Assembly (NCBI RefSeq): GCF_900184685.1
Contig: NZ_FXXL01000002.1
Coordinates: 1 to 45,292 of the forward strand
DNA from: Butyricimonas sp. Marseille-P3923
GTDB lineage: Bacteria > Bacteroidota > Bacteroidia > Bacteroidales > Marinifilaceae
Reading direction: 5' to 3'
Length of the DNA: 45,292 nt
Shown: positions 1 to 8,854 of the stretch, one piece after another
How positions within the stretch are numbered: position 1 is the first letter of the stretch
Layout: every line of letters starts with the position of its first letter
Notes under the pieces: generated by a model
Seen by the model: only the letters and a program-made list of their open reading frames with translations
What the model was told of the DNA's origin: nothing
Database searches by the model: none
Made by a program: the position numbers and the translations under genes

Positions 1-16
1 TTTCAATTTTATTAAA

Positions 17-122
17 CGGTGTCTATAGCGACGGTGATCCACCTCTTCCCATCCCGAACAGAGAAGTTAAGCCCGTTAGCGCCGATGGTACTGCCGAGAG
101 GTGGGAGAGTAGGTCGATGCCA
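17..122 (+). rRNA. rrf: 5S ribosomal RNA
   Basis: The sequence has the conserved 5S core: the CCGAACAGAGAAGTTAAGCC block, the GCCGATGGTACTGC block and the GGGAGAGTAGGTCG block near the 3' end. Bases 18-23 pair with 116-121 to form the terminal helix I (two G-U pairs), which sets the ends to within a few bases. The rest of the rRNA operon should lie to the left of the window. Confidence 0.95.
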
Positions 123-157
123 GATTTCCAAATCACTGGACAAGTTCAGTGATTTAT

Positions 158-231
158 GGCGAGGTAGCTCAGCTGGTTAGAGCGCATGATTCATAATCAT
201 GAGGTCGGCGGTTCAAGCCCGCCTCTCGCTA
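158..231 (+). tRNA. tRNA with CAT anticodon, probably elongator tRNA-Met
   Basis: A full cloverleaf can be drawn. The acceptor stem is 158-164 with 224-230 (G-U pairs at both ends), the anticodon stem is 185-189 with 197-201, the anticodon CAT is at 192-194, and the T stem is 207-211 with 219-223 around loop TTCAAGC. CCA is not encoded. The anticodon stem lacks the three G-C pairs of an initiator, so this is elongator Met; a lysidine-modified tRNA-Ile cannot be ruled out by eye. It lies 35 bases after the 5S gene and before the terminator, so it is probably a distal member of the rRNA transcript. Confidence 0.9.
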
Positions 232-240
232 CGAAGAGAA

Positions 241-270
241 AAAGTCTTTCAGTATTGAAAGACTTTTTTT
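241..270 (+). terminator. Rho-independent terminator of the rRNA/tRNA operon
   Basis: A perfect 10-bp stem (241-250 with 257-266) closes a 6-base loop and runs straight into a T tract. It follows the tRNA by about ten bases. Nothing further is seen between here and the convergent stop at 348. Confidence 0.9.
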
Positions 271-347
271 ATTTTAGATTGAATGATTTTAGATTTCTAC
301 AAATTGAGAGTGTGTTTCAAAAAGTAATAAATACTTGAAGTATTTGA

Positions 348-1121
348 TTAATTTGCGATAGTGACTTCCAAGCCTCGTTCTCTTAACTCTTCCAAAATCT
401 TGGGTTGGATGTGGCTATCGGTAATGACGTGTTCAACTGCATCCAAATCGCAAATTTTTCCAAAGCCCCTGCGTCCGAACTTGGATGAGTCAGCAAGGAC
501 GATAGTTTTTTGGGCAGCTTTCATCATAATTCGATTCAAGTTGGCTTCCATCATATTGGTTGTAGATAGTCCATATTCCAAATCAATACCATCAACTCCC
601 ATAAATAGTTTACTACAAGAGAAATTTTCCAGCATTTTTTCCGCATAACTTCCTACGGCAGATACAGAACTATTACGCACTAGACCTCCCAGTTGAATAA
701 TATCAATGTTTTTATTACATGCAAGTATATGCGTTACATTGATTGCAGCCGTGATGACTGTAAGATGTCCTTGTGGGACGATTTGGCGAGCTAAAGCGTG
801 CATGGTTGTGCCGGAAGCGATGATAATGGAATCGTCCGGGGTGATCAGATTAGCCGCTTGCATTCCGATAAGACGTTTTTCTTCGGTATAGAATTTTTCT
901 TTTTCATTGACGTGGCGATCATTAATATAAGGATTGATTAAAATCGCACTTCCGTGAGTACGGTATAACATTTTCTTTTCTTCAAGCAACGTGAGATCCT
1001 TGCGGATGGTTACTGAAGATACTTTTAGTTGATTGGCAAGATCGATTACAGCAACAGAGCCTTGCTGCCGCAACAGATCAAGTATGTAGCTATGTCTTTC
1101 ACTTAAAGATAATGATTTCAT
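348..1121 (-). CDS. glpR: DeoR/GlpR-family transcriptional repressor
   Basis: 257 aa, the usual DeoR length. An N-terminal winged helix-turn-helix (about 1-60, with SSVTIRKDLTLLEEK as the recognition segment and the typical RTHGSA wing) is followed by the DeoR sugar-phosphate sensor domain, including the motifs ASGTTMHALA, LGGLVR, FMGVDGID and LADSSKFG. It is divergent from glpD-glpT-glpQ, so the likely effector is glycerol-3-phosphate and the likely target is the intervening region, plus its own promoter. The family assignment is secure. The GlpR role rests on position, because DeoR proteins that regulate other sugars look alike. Confidence 0.88.
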   Translation of the reverse strand: MKSLSLSERHSYILDLLRQQGSVAVIDLANQLKVSSVTIRKDLTLLEEKKMLYRTHGSAILINPYINDRHVNEKEKFYTEEKRLIGMQAANLITPDDSIIIASGTTMHALARQIVPQGHLTVITAAINVTHILACNKNIDIIQLGGLVRNSSVSAVGSYAEKMLENFSCSKLFMGVDGIDLEYGLSTTNMMEANLNRIMMKAAQKTIVLADSSKFGRRGFGKICDLDAVEHVITDSHIQPKILEELRERGLEVTIAN

Positions 1122-1467
1122 CCTATTCCGATTATCAATAATATACTCAATGACTTACGTGTATGTCTAAATATTAGATCATCCCTCAAAAAGGTATGAC
1201 TAAGATAGTGATTTATTTTAAATGAATATTGCTAATTTCTAAAAAAAAAGAAACTTTTATAGCCTAATTCCGTAAATTATTTCGATACCAAAGGAGTCAA
1301 ATTCTTATCTATTGAATTGACGTAGACCAATAACAGAAAAAGGATTGTTGTTTCAATATTCCGATTTACCCGTGTGTAGGCACGAGGAGGACGGAGGGGC
1401 TTTCATAGGTAGGATTGATTGGTTGTTGAACTTAAAATTAATTGTAAAACAAATAAATAATTGCGTT
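1122..1467. other. Intergenic region between glpR and glpD (346 bp)
   Basis: AT-rich divergent control region holding no gene. The reading frame of glpD extends upstream to a TTG at 1345, but that extension has no resemblance to the family. A run of nine A residues lies near 1241. I looked for TAnnTTTG promoter boxes on both strands and found no exact match; TACCTTTTTG on the minus strand (about 1187-1196) is a poor candidate for glpR. An operator for the repressor is expected here, but I could not pick out a convincing inverted repeat. Confidence 0.5.
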
Positions 1468-3045
1468 ATGAACCGAGAGGATATGTTGAATAAACTTCAA
1501 GAATCCGAGAAGGTATGGGATATGGTTGTAGTGGGAGGAGGAGCCACGGGTTTAGGTGTTGCGGTTGATGCCGCAACACGGGGATATAGTGTCGCCCTTC
1601 TTGAAATGGCGGACTTTGCAAAGAGTACTTCAAGTAGGAGTACGAAGTTGGTACACGGGGGTGTACGTTATCTGCAAAAAGGAGATGTTGCTTTGGTGTT
1701 GGAGGCATTGAGGGAAAGAGGGCGAATGAAAGCTAACGCCCCGCATCTGGTAAAAGATCAAGCATTTGTAATATCAAACTATACGTATTGGGATAATTTC
1801 CTTTATTTCTGCGGACTTACTTTTTATGATTTACTTTCGTTCGGTTTCGGGTATGGAAGGAGCAGGTTTATTTCTTCCAAGAAAGTAATGGAGTATTTAC
1901 CGACGTCCGTGAAGAAAGGGTTGAAGGGGGGAATCGTGTATCATGACGGACAATTTGATGATTCGCGGATGGCTATAAATCTGGCACAGACTTGCGTGGA
2001 GAATGGTGGAGTAGTGTTGAATAAGGCGCGAGTATCGGGTATCGTACATGACAAGAACGGAAAGGTTGCCGGGGTGAAATTCGTGGATACCGAGTCGGGT
2101 AAAGAAATGCAACTGGCAGCCAAAAGCGTGGTCAATGCTTGCGGGGTGCTTGTGGATGATTTGATGGCGATGGATTCCCCGGGACACAGCAAGATGGTAA
2201 CTCCAAGCCAAGGGGTACATCTTGTGTTGGATATGAAATTTTTGAAAAGTGATTACGCGATAATGGTACCCAAAACGAGTGACGGACGTGTGCTGTTTGC
2301 CGTGCCTTGGCATGACAAGGTGGTTGTGGGGACAACGGATATCATGCGTCCTACTCCGGAGATTGAGCCGAAGCCGTTGAAGGAGGAGATTGATTTTATT
2401 TTGAAGACGGCATCCTTGTACATGGATCCGGCGCCTACTTATGACGATATTGAATCCGTGTTCGCGGGACAACGTCCTTTGGCTGCGCCGAAGCACGAGG
2501 GAAAAAGCACGAAAGAGATTTCCCGGGGACATAAGATTATCGTTTCGGACAATAATCTGGTCACTATCACGGGAGGTAAGTGGACTTCTTACCGGAGAAT
2601 GGCAGAGGACACTGTGGATAAAGCGATAGCCCTTAAATTGGTTGAGCCGAGGAAATGTGTCACCAAGAAATTTCATATTCACGGGTATCGGAAGAATCCG
2701 AACCTAAAAGATCATATGTACGTTTACGGAAGTGATCAAGACGCTATTTTGAAATTGATAGCGGACCATCCGGAATACGGTGAAAAATTGTCGGATAAAT
2801 ATGACTATACCGTTGCCGAAGTGGTATGGGCCGTTCGGAAAGAAATGGCCAGAGAGGTCGAGGATGTTCTTGCTCGAAGGGTTCGTTTGTTGTTCGTTGA
2901 TGCTAAAGAGGCTATTAAAGCAGCCCCGAAAGTAGCGGAAGTGATGGCCAAGGAACTTGGGAAGGATCAGACGTGGATAGATGAAGAAGTGAAGGAATTC
3001 ACGGAATTGGCAGAAAATTATATCGCGGCTAAGATCATTATTTGA
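1468..3045 (+). CDS. glpD: FAD-dependent glycerol-3-phosphate dehydrogenase
   Basis: Oxidises glycerol-3-phosphate to dihydroxyacetone phosphate and passes electrons to the quinone pool at the inner face of the membrane. The Rossmann FAD-binding motif VVVGGGATGLG lies near residues 20-30, followed by the family signature SSRSTKLVHGGVRYL; a C-terminal DAO_C-type helical domain covers roughly 400-525. I chose ATG 1468 (526 aa) because the FAD domain should begin about 20 residues in; the TTG at 1345 would add 41 unrelated residues. There are no glpB or glpC partners, so it is the single-subunit GlpD type. It is followed 48 bases later by glpT in the same operon. Confidence 0.93.
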   Translation: MNREDMLNKLQESEKVWDMVVVGGGATGLGVAVDAATRGYSVALLEMADFAKSTSSRSTKLVHGGVRYLQKGDVALVLEALRERGRMKANAPHLVKDQAFVISNYTYWDNFLYFCGLTFYDLLSFGFGYGRSRFISSKKVMEYLPTSVKKGLKGGIVYHDGQFDDSRMAINLAQTCVENGGVVLNKARVSGIVHDKNGKVAGVKFVDTESGKEMQLAAKSVVNACGVLVDDLMAMDSPGHSKMVTPSQGVHLVLDMKFLKSDYAIMVPKTSDGRVLFAVPWHDKVVVGTTDIMRPTPEIEPKPLKEEIDFILKTASLYMDPAPTYDDIESVFAGQRPLAAPKHEGKSTKEISRGHKIIVSDNNLVTITGGKWTSYRRMAEDTVDKAIALKLVEPRKCVTKKFHIHGYRKNPNLKDHMYVYGSDQDAILKLIADHPEYGEKLSDKYDYTVAEVVWAVRKEMAREVEDVLARRVRLLFVDAKEAIKAAPKVAEVMAKELGKDQTWIDEEVKEFTELAENYIAAKIII

Positions 3046-3093
3046 GCTTAGCTGATGTATATGTATAAATAATAATTTATAAAAATTGATGAC

Positions 3094-4440
3094 ATGTGGA
3101 GTTTTCTAAAACCTGAACCCCACAAGCCTTTATTGCCCAAGGAGAAGATTGATCCGACATACAAACGATTGCGGTTGCAGGTCTTCCTCGGGATTTTTAT
3201 CGGTTATGCGGGTTACTATCTTGTTAGAAAGAATTTTACGCTGGCAATGCCTTATTTGCAGGAGCTGGGATTTGACAAAGGAGATTTGGGAGTGGCGCTT
3301 TCGGCAAATGCTATTGCTTATGGCATATCGAAGTTTTTGATGGGAGGGGTTTCTGACCGGAGTAGTGCCCGCAAATTTTTGCCGTTAGGATTATTGTTGT
3401 CGGCTCTTGTTACCTTATTCTTGGGGACGAGTGCCGGAATATCTTCTATCGTGATGATGTTTGTCACGCAGTTCTTGATCGGTTGGTTTCAAGGAATGGG
3501 CTGGCCCCCGAGTGGGCGCGTGATGACGCACTGGTTTTCACATAACGAACGGGGAACGAAGATGTCGATCTGGAACGTGGCGCATAACGTGGGAGGAAGT
3601 TTGGTCGGTATCATGTTCTCGCTAGGGTTGGTATGGTTCGGTTCATGGCAGACCGCCACGTTTGTTTTCCCGGCAGTGGTCGCTCTTGTTATCGTGGTAA
3701 TTTCTTTCTGGCTTATCCGGGATACCCCGCAATCGGAAGGATTACCGCCTATCGAGGAGTATCGTAATGATTACCCGAAGAATTATAGTGCCAAGTCGGA
3801 GGAAGAGTTGACGGCGAAAGAGATATTTTTCAAGTACGTGTTGAATAATAAGATATTGTGGTATATCGCGATTGCCAATGCTTTTATTTATCTGGTGCGT
3901 TACGGGGTTTTAGACTGGGCCCCGACCTACTTGAAGGATGTGAAGGGGTATGATAGCGGTGCGGTAGGTTGGATTTATTCGGCTTACGAGATTGCGGCTA
4001 TTCCCGGAACGATCATTTGTGGTATCGTGAGTGATTATCTGTTCAAGGGACGGCGTGCGCTTACCACGATGACTTATATGGTATTAGTAGCTTTATTCGT
4101 GTTTATATACTGGAAAACGGATCATAATCTTGTAATGGATAGTATTTCATTGATTGCTATCGGGTTCTTGATTTATGGTCCCGTGATGTTGATCGGAGTA
4201 CACGCTCTCGATCTGGCCCCCAAGAAAGCTGCCGGAACAGCTGCCGGGTTGACCGGATTTTTCGGGTATTTTTTTGGAACGGCGCTTTTGGCGAATATTA
4301 TGATGGGGTACGTGGTTGAAAACCTTGGATGGGATTGGAGTTTTATCATCCTGTTGGTTGCTTGTGCCCTTGCATTTGTATTCACCGCATTTACCGTGAA
4401 AGAGGAACAATATTTAGTGAAAGGAGAAAACAAACATTAA
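3094..4440 (+). CDS. glpT: Glycerol-3-phosphate:phosphate antiporter
   Basis: 448 aa, 12-helix major facilitator (OPA family), very close to E. coli GlpT as I remember it. The two arginines that bind the phosphate group sit at the same numbers as in E. coli: R45 in YYLVRKNF and R269 in YLVRYGVLDW. Other hallmark segments are WFQGMGWPPSGR and ELAPKKAAGTAAG-like ALDLAPKKAAGTAAG. It imports glycerol-3-phosphate in exchange for phosphate across the inner membrane and feeds GlpD. It lies between glpD and glpQ, 21 bases before the latter. Confidence 0.96.
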   Translation: MWSFLKPEPHKPLLPKEKIDPTYKRLRLQVFLGIFIGYAGYYLVRKNFTLAMPYLQELGFDKGDLGVALSANAIAYGISKFLMGGVSDRSSARKFLPLGLLLSALVTLFLGTSAGISSIVMMFVTQFLIGWFQGMGWPPSGRVMTHWFSHNERGTKMSIWNVAHNVGGSLVGIMFSLGLVWFGSWQTATFVFPAVVALVIVVISFWLIRDTPQSEGLPPIEEYRNDYPKNYSAKSEEELTAKEIFFKYVLNNKILWYIAIANAFIYLVRYGVLDWAPTYLKDVKGYDSGAVGWIYSAYEIAAIPGTIICGIVSDYLFKGRRALTTMTYMVLVALFVFIYWKTDHNLVMDSISLIAIGFLIYGPVMLIGVHALDLAPKKAAGTAAGLTGFFGYFFGTALLANIMMGYVVENLGWDWSFIILLVACALAFVFTAFTVKEEQYLVKGENKH

Positions 4441-4461
4441 CCGCTCTAAAATTCAAAAACT

Positions 4462-5883
4462 ATGATCAAAAAGTTTTTTTATGCAGCAATGGCATGCGGG
4501 CTATTAGCTTTCGTCATGTCGTGTGAAGACCAAAAATTCAACAATATCAATGTTGACGTGGATCGGGTGGAGCTCGATCATCTCACGGAGGACATGATAA
4601 AGGTTAGGGATTACGTGCCGGAGTATGCTGTTGTTGCACACCGGGGATCTACATTCTGGGCACCGGAGGAAACAGAAGCCGCTTATCGCTGGGCAAGAGA
4701 GATTGGTGCCGATTATCTGGAATGTGATATGCAGGTGTCAAAGGATGGGGTTGTGCTTGCTTTGCATGATGATAATCTGAAACGCACGACGAATATCGAA
4801 AACGTATTCGGGGAGACGTTGCCGTTTGATATACGGAAAGCGTATTATCAGAAGATCGGGTACACGGAGGCCGAGGCCGATTCTCTTACACGGGTGGATG
4901 CCAAGAATTTTGTACCGAATCTCCCGGCTTATTACACTTATGAGGAGTTGTCCATGCTGGATGCCGGAACGTGGTTTAACGAGACAAGTATCGAGCAGGC
5001 ACGTCCGAGTTTCTCGGAGCAACACCAGTATGTCTCAACCTTGGAAGACCTTGTTAATTTCGCCCGTGGGAAAATATTGAAGAGAGATGGCGACGGACAA
5101 CGTGTTTTCACGATAGGCCAGAAAACCGGGGAGAAGATCAAGAGTTTGAGTGGTACTGCCGATTTGATCAAGTATACTTTCGAGTACGAGGCGGATCCGG
5201 AGGACACGGGACACAGACCGGGTATCTATATCGAGTTCAAGGAACCGTGGTTGAATCCAACCGGGTTCGAGGAATTGGTTTACGAGGAGTTGGATCGTTT
5301 GGATATGAATATTATTACTAAACCGGAGGCGGAGAATACGCCTTTCTACGTGAACGGTAAGGTGAACACGGGGAACACGAACGGTAAGGTGATTTTACAG
5401 ACTTTCTCGTTGGAGAGTTTGGTACGTATAGCCGAACATTACAAGGGGCAGGTTCCGATGTGTTTCTTGTTATGGAAAGGAACGGGAGCAACCGATCTGA
5501 CTTATGATGATCCGCTGGGATACGCTTCATTTATCAACTTGGGCGTGAAGTACAAGGCACATTTTATAGGACCGTGTATTGCCGGAGCCCCGAATGATTA
5601 CCCGGAGTTGAATAATCCTTGGCAGGATTACCTGATACATAAAGCGGGAATGAAGAATCATCCTTATTCTTTTGACACGTATGACCAAATGGCAAAGTAT
5701 TTCGGCCAGTATAATTTCGGCGTGGAGATTGACGGGAAGTATAAAGCTCCTTATCTGGACGCATTGTTCACGAATCACTCTGACATGAGTATCAATTACA
5801 TGATCACGCAGGGATGGAGAAAGAGTCCGGCATCACAGGATTTGGTGGATGCGAGAGTTGTGTTAGAAAGGTTAGGATACTAA
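4462..5883 (+). CDS. glpQ: Glycerophosphodiester phosphodiesterase lipoprotein
   Basis: 473 aa. A lipoprotein signal ends at C21 (AFVMSC). The GDPD barrel follows with its catalytic and metal residues in place: H60-R61 in VVAHRG, E69 in the PEETEAA segment, E87 and D89 in YLECDMQ, and H102 in ALHDD. It hydrolyses glycerophosphodiesters to glycerol-3-phosphate plus the alcohol, in the periplasm or on a membrane surface. It is longer than E. coli GlpQ (about 358 aa) because of insertions between about 130 and 230. Its place between glpT and a porin makes a compact unit for scavenging phospholipid head groups. Confidence 0.93.
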   Translation: MIKKFFYAAMACGLLAFVMSCEDQKFNNINVDVDRVELDHLTEDMIKVRDYVPEYAVVAHRGSTFWAPEETEAAYRWAREIGADYLECDMQVSKDGVVLALHDDNLKRTTNIENVFGETLPFDIRKAYYQKIGYTEAEADSLTRVDAKNFVPNLPAYYTYEELSMLDAGTWFNETSIEQARPSFSEQHQYVSTLEDLVNFARGKILKRDGDGQRVFTIGQKTGEKIKSLSGTADLIKYTFEYEADPEDTGHRPGIYIEFKEPWLNPTGFEELVYEELDRLDMNIITKPEAENTPFYVNGKVNTGNTNGKVILQTFSLESLVRIAEHYKGQVPMCFLLWKGTGATDLTYDDPLGYASFINLGVKYKAHFIGPCIAGAPNDYPELNNPWQDYLIHKAGMKNHPYSFDTYDQMAKYFGQYNFGVEIDGKYKAPYLDALFTNHSDMSINYMITQGWRKSPASQDLVDARVVLERLGY

Positions 5884-5907
5884 ATCATCATTTAAATACA
5901 GATCAGT

Positions 5908-7263
5908 ATGAAAAGATATATATTATTTCCCGTGATGTTGGTCGCCCTCGTGATGTTATCTAACGGGGTAAAAGCTCAGGTCGAGGATGTGCCGAATCCC
6001 TTGCTACAATATATAAATAAGGAAAACGGATTACGGTTTACCGCGGGAGCCCGCCTGTTTGCCGATGTCGCTTATTACCATTCGGAGTACACCCCGATGA
6101 AGTCCGGTGCGGCGATTACCGATGCCCGTATCCGTACGTCGTTGACATATAAACAATTCTATTTTTATGCCGATTTCGATTTCTCGAAAGGCAAGTTTAC
6201 CCAAAAGAATATTTTCGTGCGGTATAATTTCTGTGAATCTCCATTCGCGATTCATAGTTTGAAAGCGGGATATTTTAATGAACCGTCAAGCATGAGTCTG
6301 AACGCCAGCTTGTATAATTATCATTTTATTGCCCGTGCGGCTCCTGCCATGGCGTTATCTGCCGGACGCGGTTTAGGTATTACTTACAAGTATTACGATG
6401 CCAGTTTCTTTGCCGATCAAGGTATTTTCGCCGAGAACAAGTATAATGATCAAATCTCCGGATTCCAAGGAGTGAGTCTTAGCGGGCGTTGGTTGTACAA
6501 ACCGATTAATGACGAGGATATCACGTTACACGTGGGGGCTTCTTTTCATTATGCCAGAACGAACACGGGTGAAGTGATCGATAATGTTTTCCGGACGAAT
6601 ATGGAATTGGAGTCGAATATGCAGACCTACGTGGATGCCACGACCAAATTCCTGAGTGCTGATGTACCTTGGGCAAAGAATACAATTACTTTCGGACCGG
6701 AGGTTTTGTTTAAATCTGACGATTTCTTTTTTAGAGGGGAGTATATTTATAAGCGTATTTACAAGAATAGAAATGACCGGGAGCTTTTCGAGAACCAATT
6801 GGGAGGAGTTTGGAGTTGGACAACGCAAGAGTCTTGGTTAGCGGGTAACCCGATAAGAAGTTCTAAATTTCAAGGTGCTTATGCGGAGATGGGATATCTG
6901 ATTCGCGGAAATGCATACGAGTACGATGATGAATACGGTTTGCTGGGAGGATGTAACAGTAAGGGCGACTTGGAGGTTGTTGCCCGCTACAGCTACACCG
7001 AATTGAATGATATTAACAAGGGGGATTTCTTTCTGATCGGTAAACATGTATTCTATCCGGACGGGGTGGTTTCCGACTATCCGCCTGTTTCGACCAGCAT
7101 CGGGGGAGGACGTTTGCATACTGCCACGGTGGGGATTAACTATACGTTGAACCAGTACGTGAAGGTGATGGGTGAATATCAATACAGTAACTTGAAGAAC
7201 GTGTATTATCCTTTGGATAAGAATTTTCATCAATTGCAGATGCGCTTGATGGTATCGTTCTAA
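5908..7263 (+). CDS. OprO/OprP-like outer-membrane porin
   Basis: 451 aa with a signal peptide cleaved after about residue 23 (GVKAQ). The remainder is a beta-barrel rich in aromatic amphipathic strands (for example RTSLTYKQFYFYADFDF) and ends in MRLMVSF, a typical C-terminal strand with a terminal Phe for outer-membrane insertion. It resembles the phosphate-selective porin O/P family. As the last gene of the glp unit it probably lets glycerophosphodiesters or glycerol-3-phosphate through the outer membrane, rather than only phosphate. Specificity is inferred from position. Confidence 0.75.
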   Translation: MKRYILFPVMLVALVMLSNGVKAQVEDVPNPLLQYINKENGLRFTAGARLFADVAYYHSEYTPMKSGAAITDARIRTSLTYKQFYFYADFDFSKGKFTQKNIFVRYNFCESPFAIHSLKAGYFNEPSSMSLNASLYNYHFIARAAPAMALSAGRGLGITYKYYDASFFADQGIFAENKYNDQISGFQGVSLSGRWLYKPINDEDITLHVGASFHYARTNTGEVIDNVFRTNMELESNMQTYVDATTKFLSADVPWAKNTITFGPEVLFKSDDFFFRGEYIYKRIYKNRNDRELFENQLGGVWSWTTQESWLAGNPIRSSKFQGAYAEMGYLIRGNAYEYDDEYGLLGGCNSKGDLEVVARYSYTELNDINKGDFFLIGKHVFYPDGVVSDYPPVSTSIGGGRLHTATVGINYTLNQYVKVMGEYQYSNLKNVYYPLDKNFHQLQMRLMVSF

Positions 7264-7294
7264 TACAGGTTTATAAAGTTGTCCCATTGGGATT

Positions 7295-7340
7295 TAAAGT
7301 TCATAAGGTATGTTATTTTTGACATACTTTATGAACTTTA
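7295..7340 (+). terminator. Long hairpin after the glp operon
   Basis: Bases 7295-7313 pair with 7322-7340 over 19 bp with one G-U pair and an 8-base loop. The right arm is followed by AT-rich sequence rather than a clean T run. A half-copy of the arm (CATGAACTTTA) recurs at 7349-7359. It sits about 30 bases after the porin stop, so a terminator or mRNA-stabilising stem is likely. Confidence 0.65.
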
Positions 7341-7375
7341 TAAATTTCATGAACTTTACAAACTAAATTCTTCTC

Positions 7376-7406
7376 TTGCATTTTTAATTCCGTTTTATTA
7401 TTTTTG
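7376..7406 (+). promoter_or_regulatory. Bacteroidetes-type sigma-ABfr promoter for the TPR gene
   Basis: TTG at 7376-7378 and TATTTTTG at 7399-7406 match the -33 TTG and -7 TAnnTTTG boxes with a 20-base gap. The expected transcript would start a few bases downstream and leave a leader of about 40 bases before the ATG at 7454. Confidence 0.65.
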
Positions 7407-7453
7407 ACTTTTGATACACACAAAACACTAATCTATAATTTAGCGGGAAAACT

Positions 7454-8104
7454 ATGAGAAGAATTACTTTACTCTTGGTGGCGTTGGTTTCTGTGGCAAA
7501 GTTTGCGGTGGGGCAAGTTGATGTAAGTGCGATTAATAAGCCTATCGAGTTGTTGCAGGAAGCGAATAAAGACATCGAAAACGGGGATTATCAAGATGCC
7601 GTGCAAAAGTTAATAGCGGCAAATCGCTTGAATCCTAAGCTAAGGGAAGTTTATTTATCACTGAATGTAGCCTGTTCGCACACGAATCAGATTTCTTTAT
7701 TGAAAGATTATTTGATTAAGGCAAAGAAAATTTTCGAGGAAGACGATGAATTATGTTATTATCTGGGGAACCTTTACCAAAATCAAAAAAAGTACACGGA
7801 AGCGGTGAAAGAGTATTCTCTGGCAATTGACTATTCGAAAAAGAACGGTGAGGATTACGAATTGGTATACGCCTATTATTTGAACCGGGGAAATTGCTAT
7901 CTGAAACAGAACGAGTTTGCCAAGGCTATTCCGGATTACACGTATTCGTTAAAACTGAACAAGGACAACGGGGCTATTTACGCTAACCGGGGCATTGCTT
8001 ATTTCCAAACGGGTAAACGGAAAGAGGCATGTGTTGATTGGCGGAAGGCAAAAAGTTTAGGCGTTACCAGCGTGAATGCGTATATTAATCGCTATTGCAG
8101 ATAG
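7454..8104 (+). CDS. Secreted tetratricopeptide-repeat protein
   Basis: 216 aa with a signal peptide (about 1-20, ending FAVGQ). Several TPR units fill the rest, seen as the alternating small/large pattern in DYQDAVQKLIAANRLNPKL, KYTEAVKEYSLAIDYSKK, EFAKAIPDYTYSLKLNKD and GAIYANRGIAYFQTGKRKEA. Such proteins act as periplasmic protein-protein scaffolds; no partner is shown by the context, since it has its own promoter and terminator. The specific function is unknown. Confidence 0.8.
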   Translation: MRRITLLLVALVSVAKFAVGQVDVSAINKPIELLQEANKDIENGDYQDAVQKLIAANRLNPKLREVYLSLNVACSHTNQISLLKDYLIKAKKIFEEDDELCYYLGNLYQNQKKYTEAVKEYSLAIDYSKKNGEDYELVYAYYLNRGNCYLKQNEFAKAIPDYTYSLKLNKDNGAIYANRGIAYFQTGKRKEACVDWRKAKSLGVTSVNAYINRYCR

Positions 8105-8132
8105 CGATTGTTGCAGGTTACATGTATAACAT

Positions 8133-8155
8133 AAAGGGGCATTCAGCCCCTTTGT
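8133..8155. terminator. Bidirectional terminator between the TPR gene and the MarC gene
   Basis: A perfect 8-bp stem AAAGGGGC (8133-8140) with GCCCCTTT (8146-8153) and a 5-base loop lies between two convergent genes. It has T-rich sequence on the right and A-rich sequence on the left, so it can serve both strands. Confidence 0.8.
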
Positions 8156-8751
8156 TATTTAAAAATATCGATTAGTGATGTGAGATTGCTGGTGAAAAGT
8201 TTCACGGAAATTGCCAGAAGAATAATCCCCAAGAATTTGCGTAGTATGTATACTCCGCCTTTCCCGAATACTTTCTCGACCAGCGTGACATTCTTTAATA
8301 CGAAATAGACAACAATAATGTTTAGCGTTAAGGCTATAATAATGTTAATAATATGATACTCGGCACGTAACGATAGCAACGTGGTAAGTGTACCGGCACC
8401 CACGATTAACGGGAAGACCAGAGGGACAATGGAGGCAGTACCGGAAGGACTGTCATTTTTGAAGATCGGTATACCGAATATCATTTCCACGGCAAGCACA
8501 AAGATAACGAGTGAACCTGCCACGGCGAAAGAGGATATATCCACGCTAAACAAATTTAACAGGCGGTCGCCGACATACAGGAACGCGATTAGTATGGCAA
8601 AGGATGCCAATGCGGCTTTCATGGCACTTATTTTGTGTCCGTTTTTTTGAATGTCAATGATAATGGGGACTGTGCCCGTGATATCGATGACTGCAAAAAG
8701 TACCATAAACGCGCTTGCTAATTCCTGAATGCTAAACTCTGAAAAACTCAT
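8155..8751 (-). CDS. MarC-family inner-membrane protein
   Basis: 198 aa with six predicted hydrophobic segments, the normal layout of the MarC/UPF0056 family. Recognisable pieces are FAVIDITGTVPI near the N terminus and FPLIVGAGTLTTLL in the fourth helix. The biochemical role of the family is not settled; the old link to multiple antibiotic resistance was not upheld. It is divergent from the crotonase gene, with 103 bp between them. Confidence 0.85.
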   Translation of the reverse strand: MSFSEFSIQELASAFMVLFAVIDITGTVPIIIDIQKNGHKISAMKAALASFAILIAFLYVGDRLLNLFSVDISSFAVAGSLVIFVLAVEMIFGIPIFKNDSPSGTASIVPLVFPLIVGAGTLTTLLSLRAEYHIINIIIALTLNIIVVYFVLKNVTLVEKVFGKGGVYILRKFLGIILLAISVKLFTSNLTSLIDIFK

Positions 8752-8761
8752 GTCAAAAAGG

Positions 8762-8793
8762 TTGGTTTATTCTCAATTAATATTGTAATTTTG
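8762..8793 (+). promoter_or_regulatory. Bacteroidetes-type promoter for the crotonase-HBDH operon
   Basis: TTG at 8762-8764 and TAATTTTG at 8786-8793 match the -33 and -7 boxes with a 21-base gap. The start codon of the crotonase gene is 61 bases further on. Confidence 0.65.
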
Positions 8794-8854
8794 TGTGCAA
8801 AGATACGGAAACGGACGGTGTTATCAAAATGAATTATAATAATACGGAAAAGCT

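Noticed and set aside
1897-2682. 261-residue open frame on the minus strand inside glpD
   Set aside because: It is fully covered by glpD on the other strand, has no domain-like pattern and has a His/Arg-rich composition typical of an antisense shadow.
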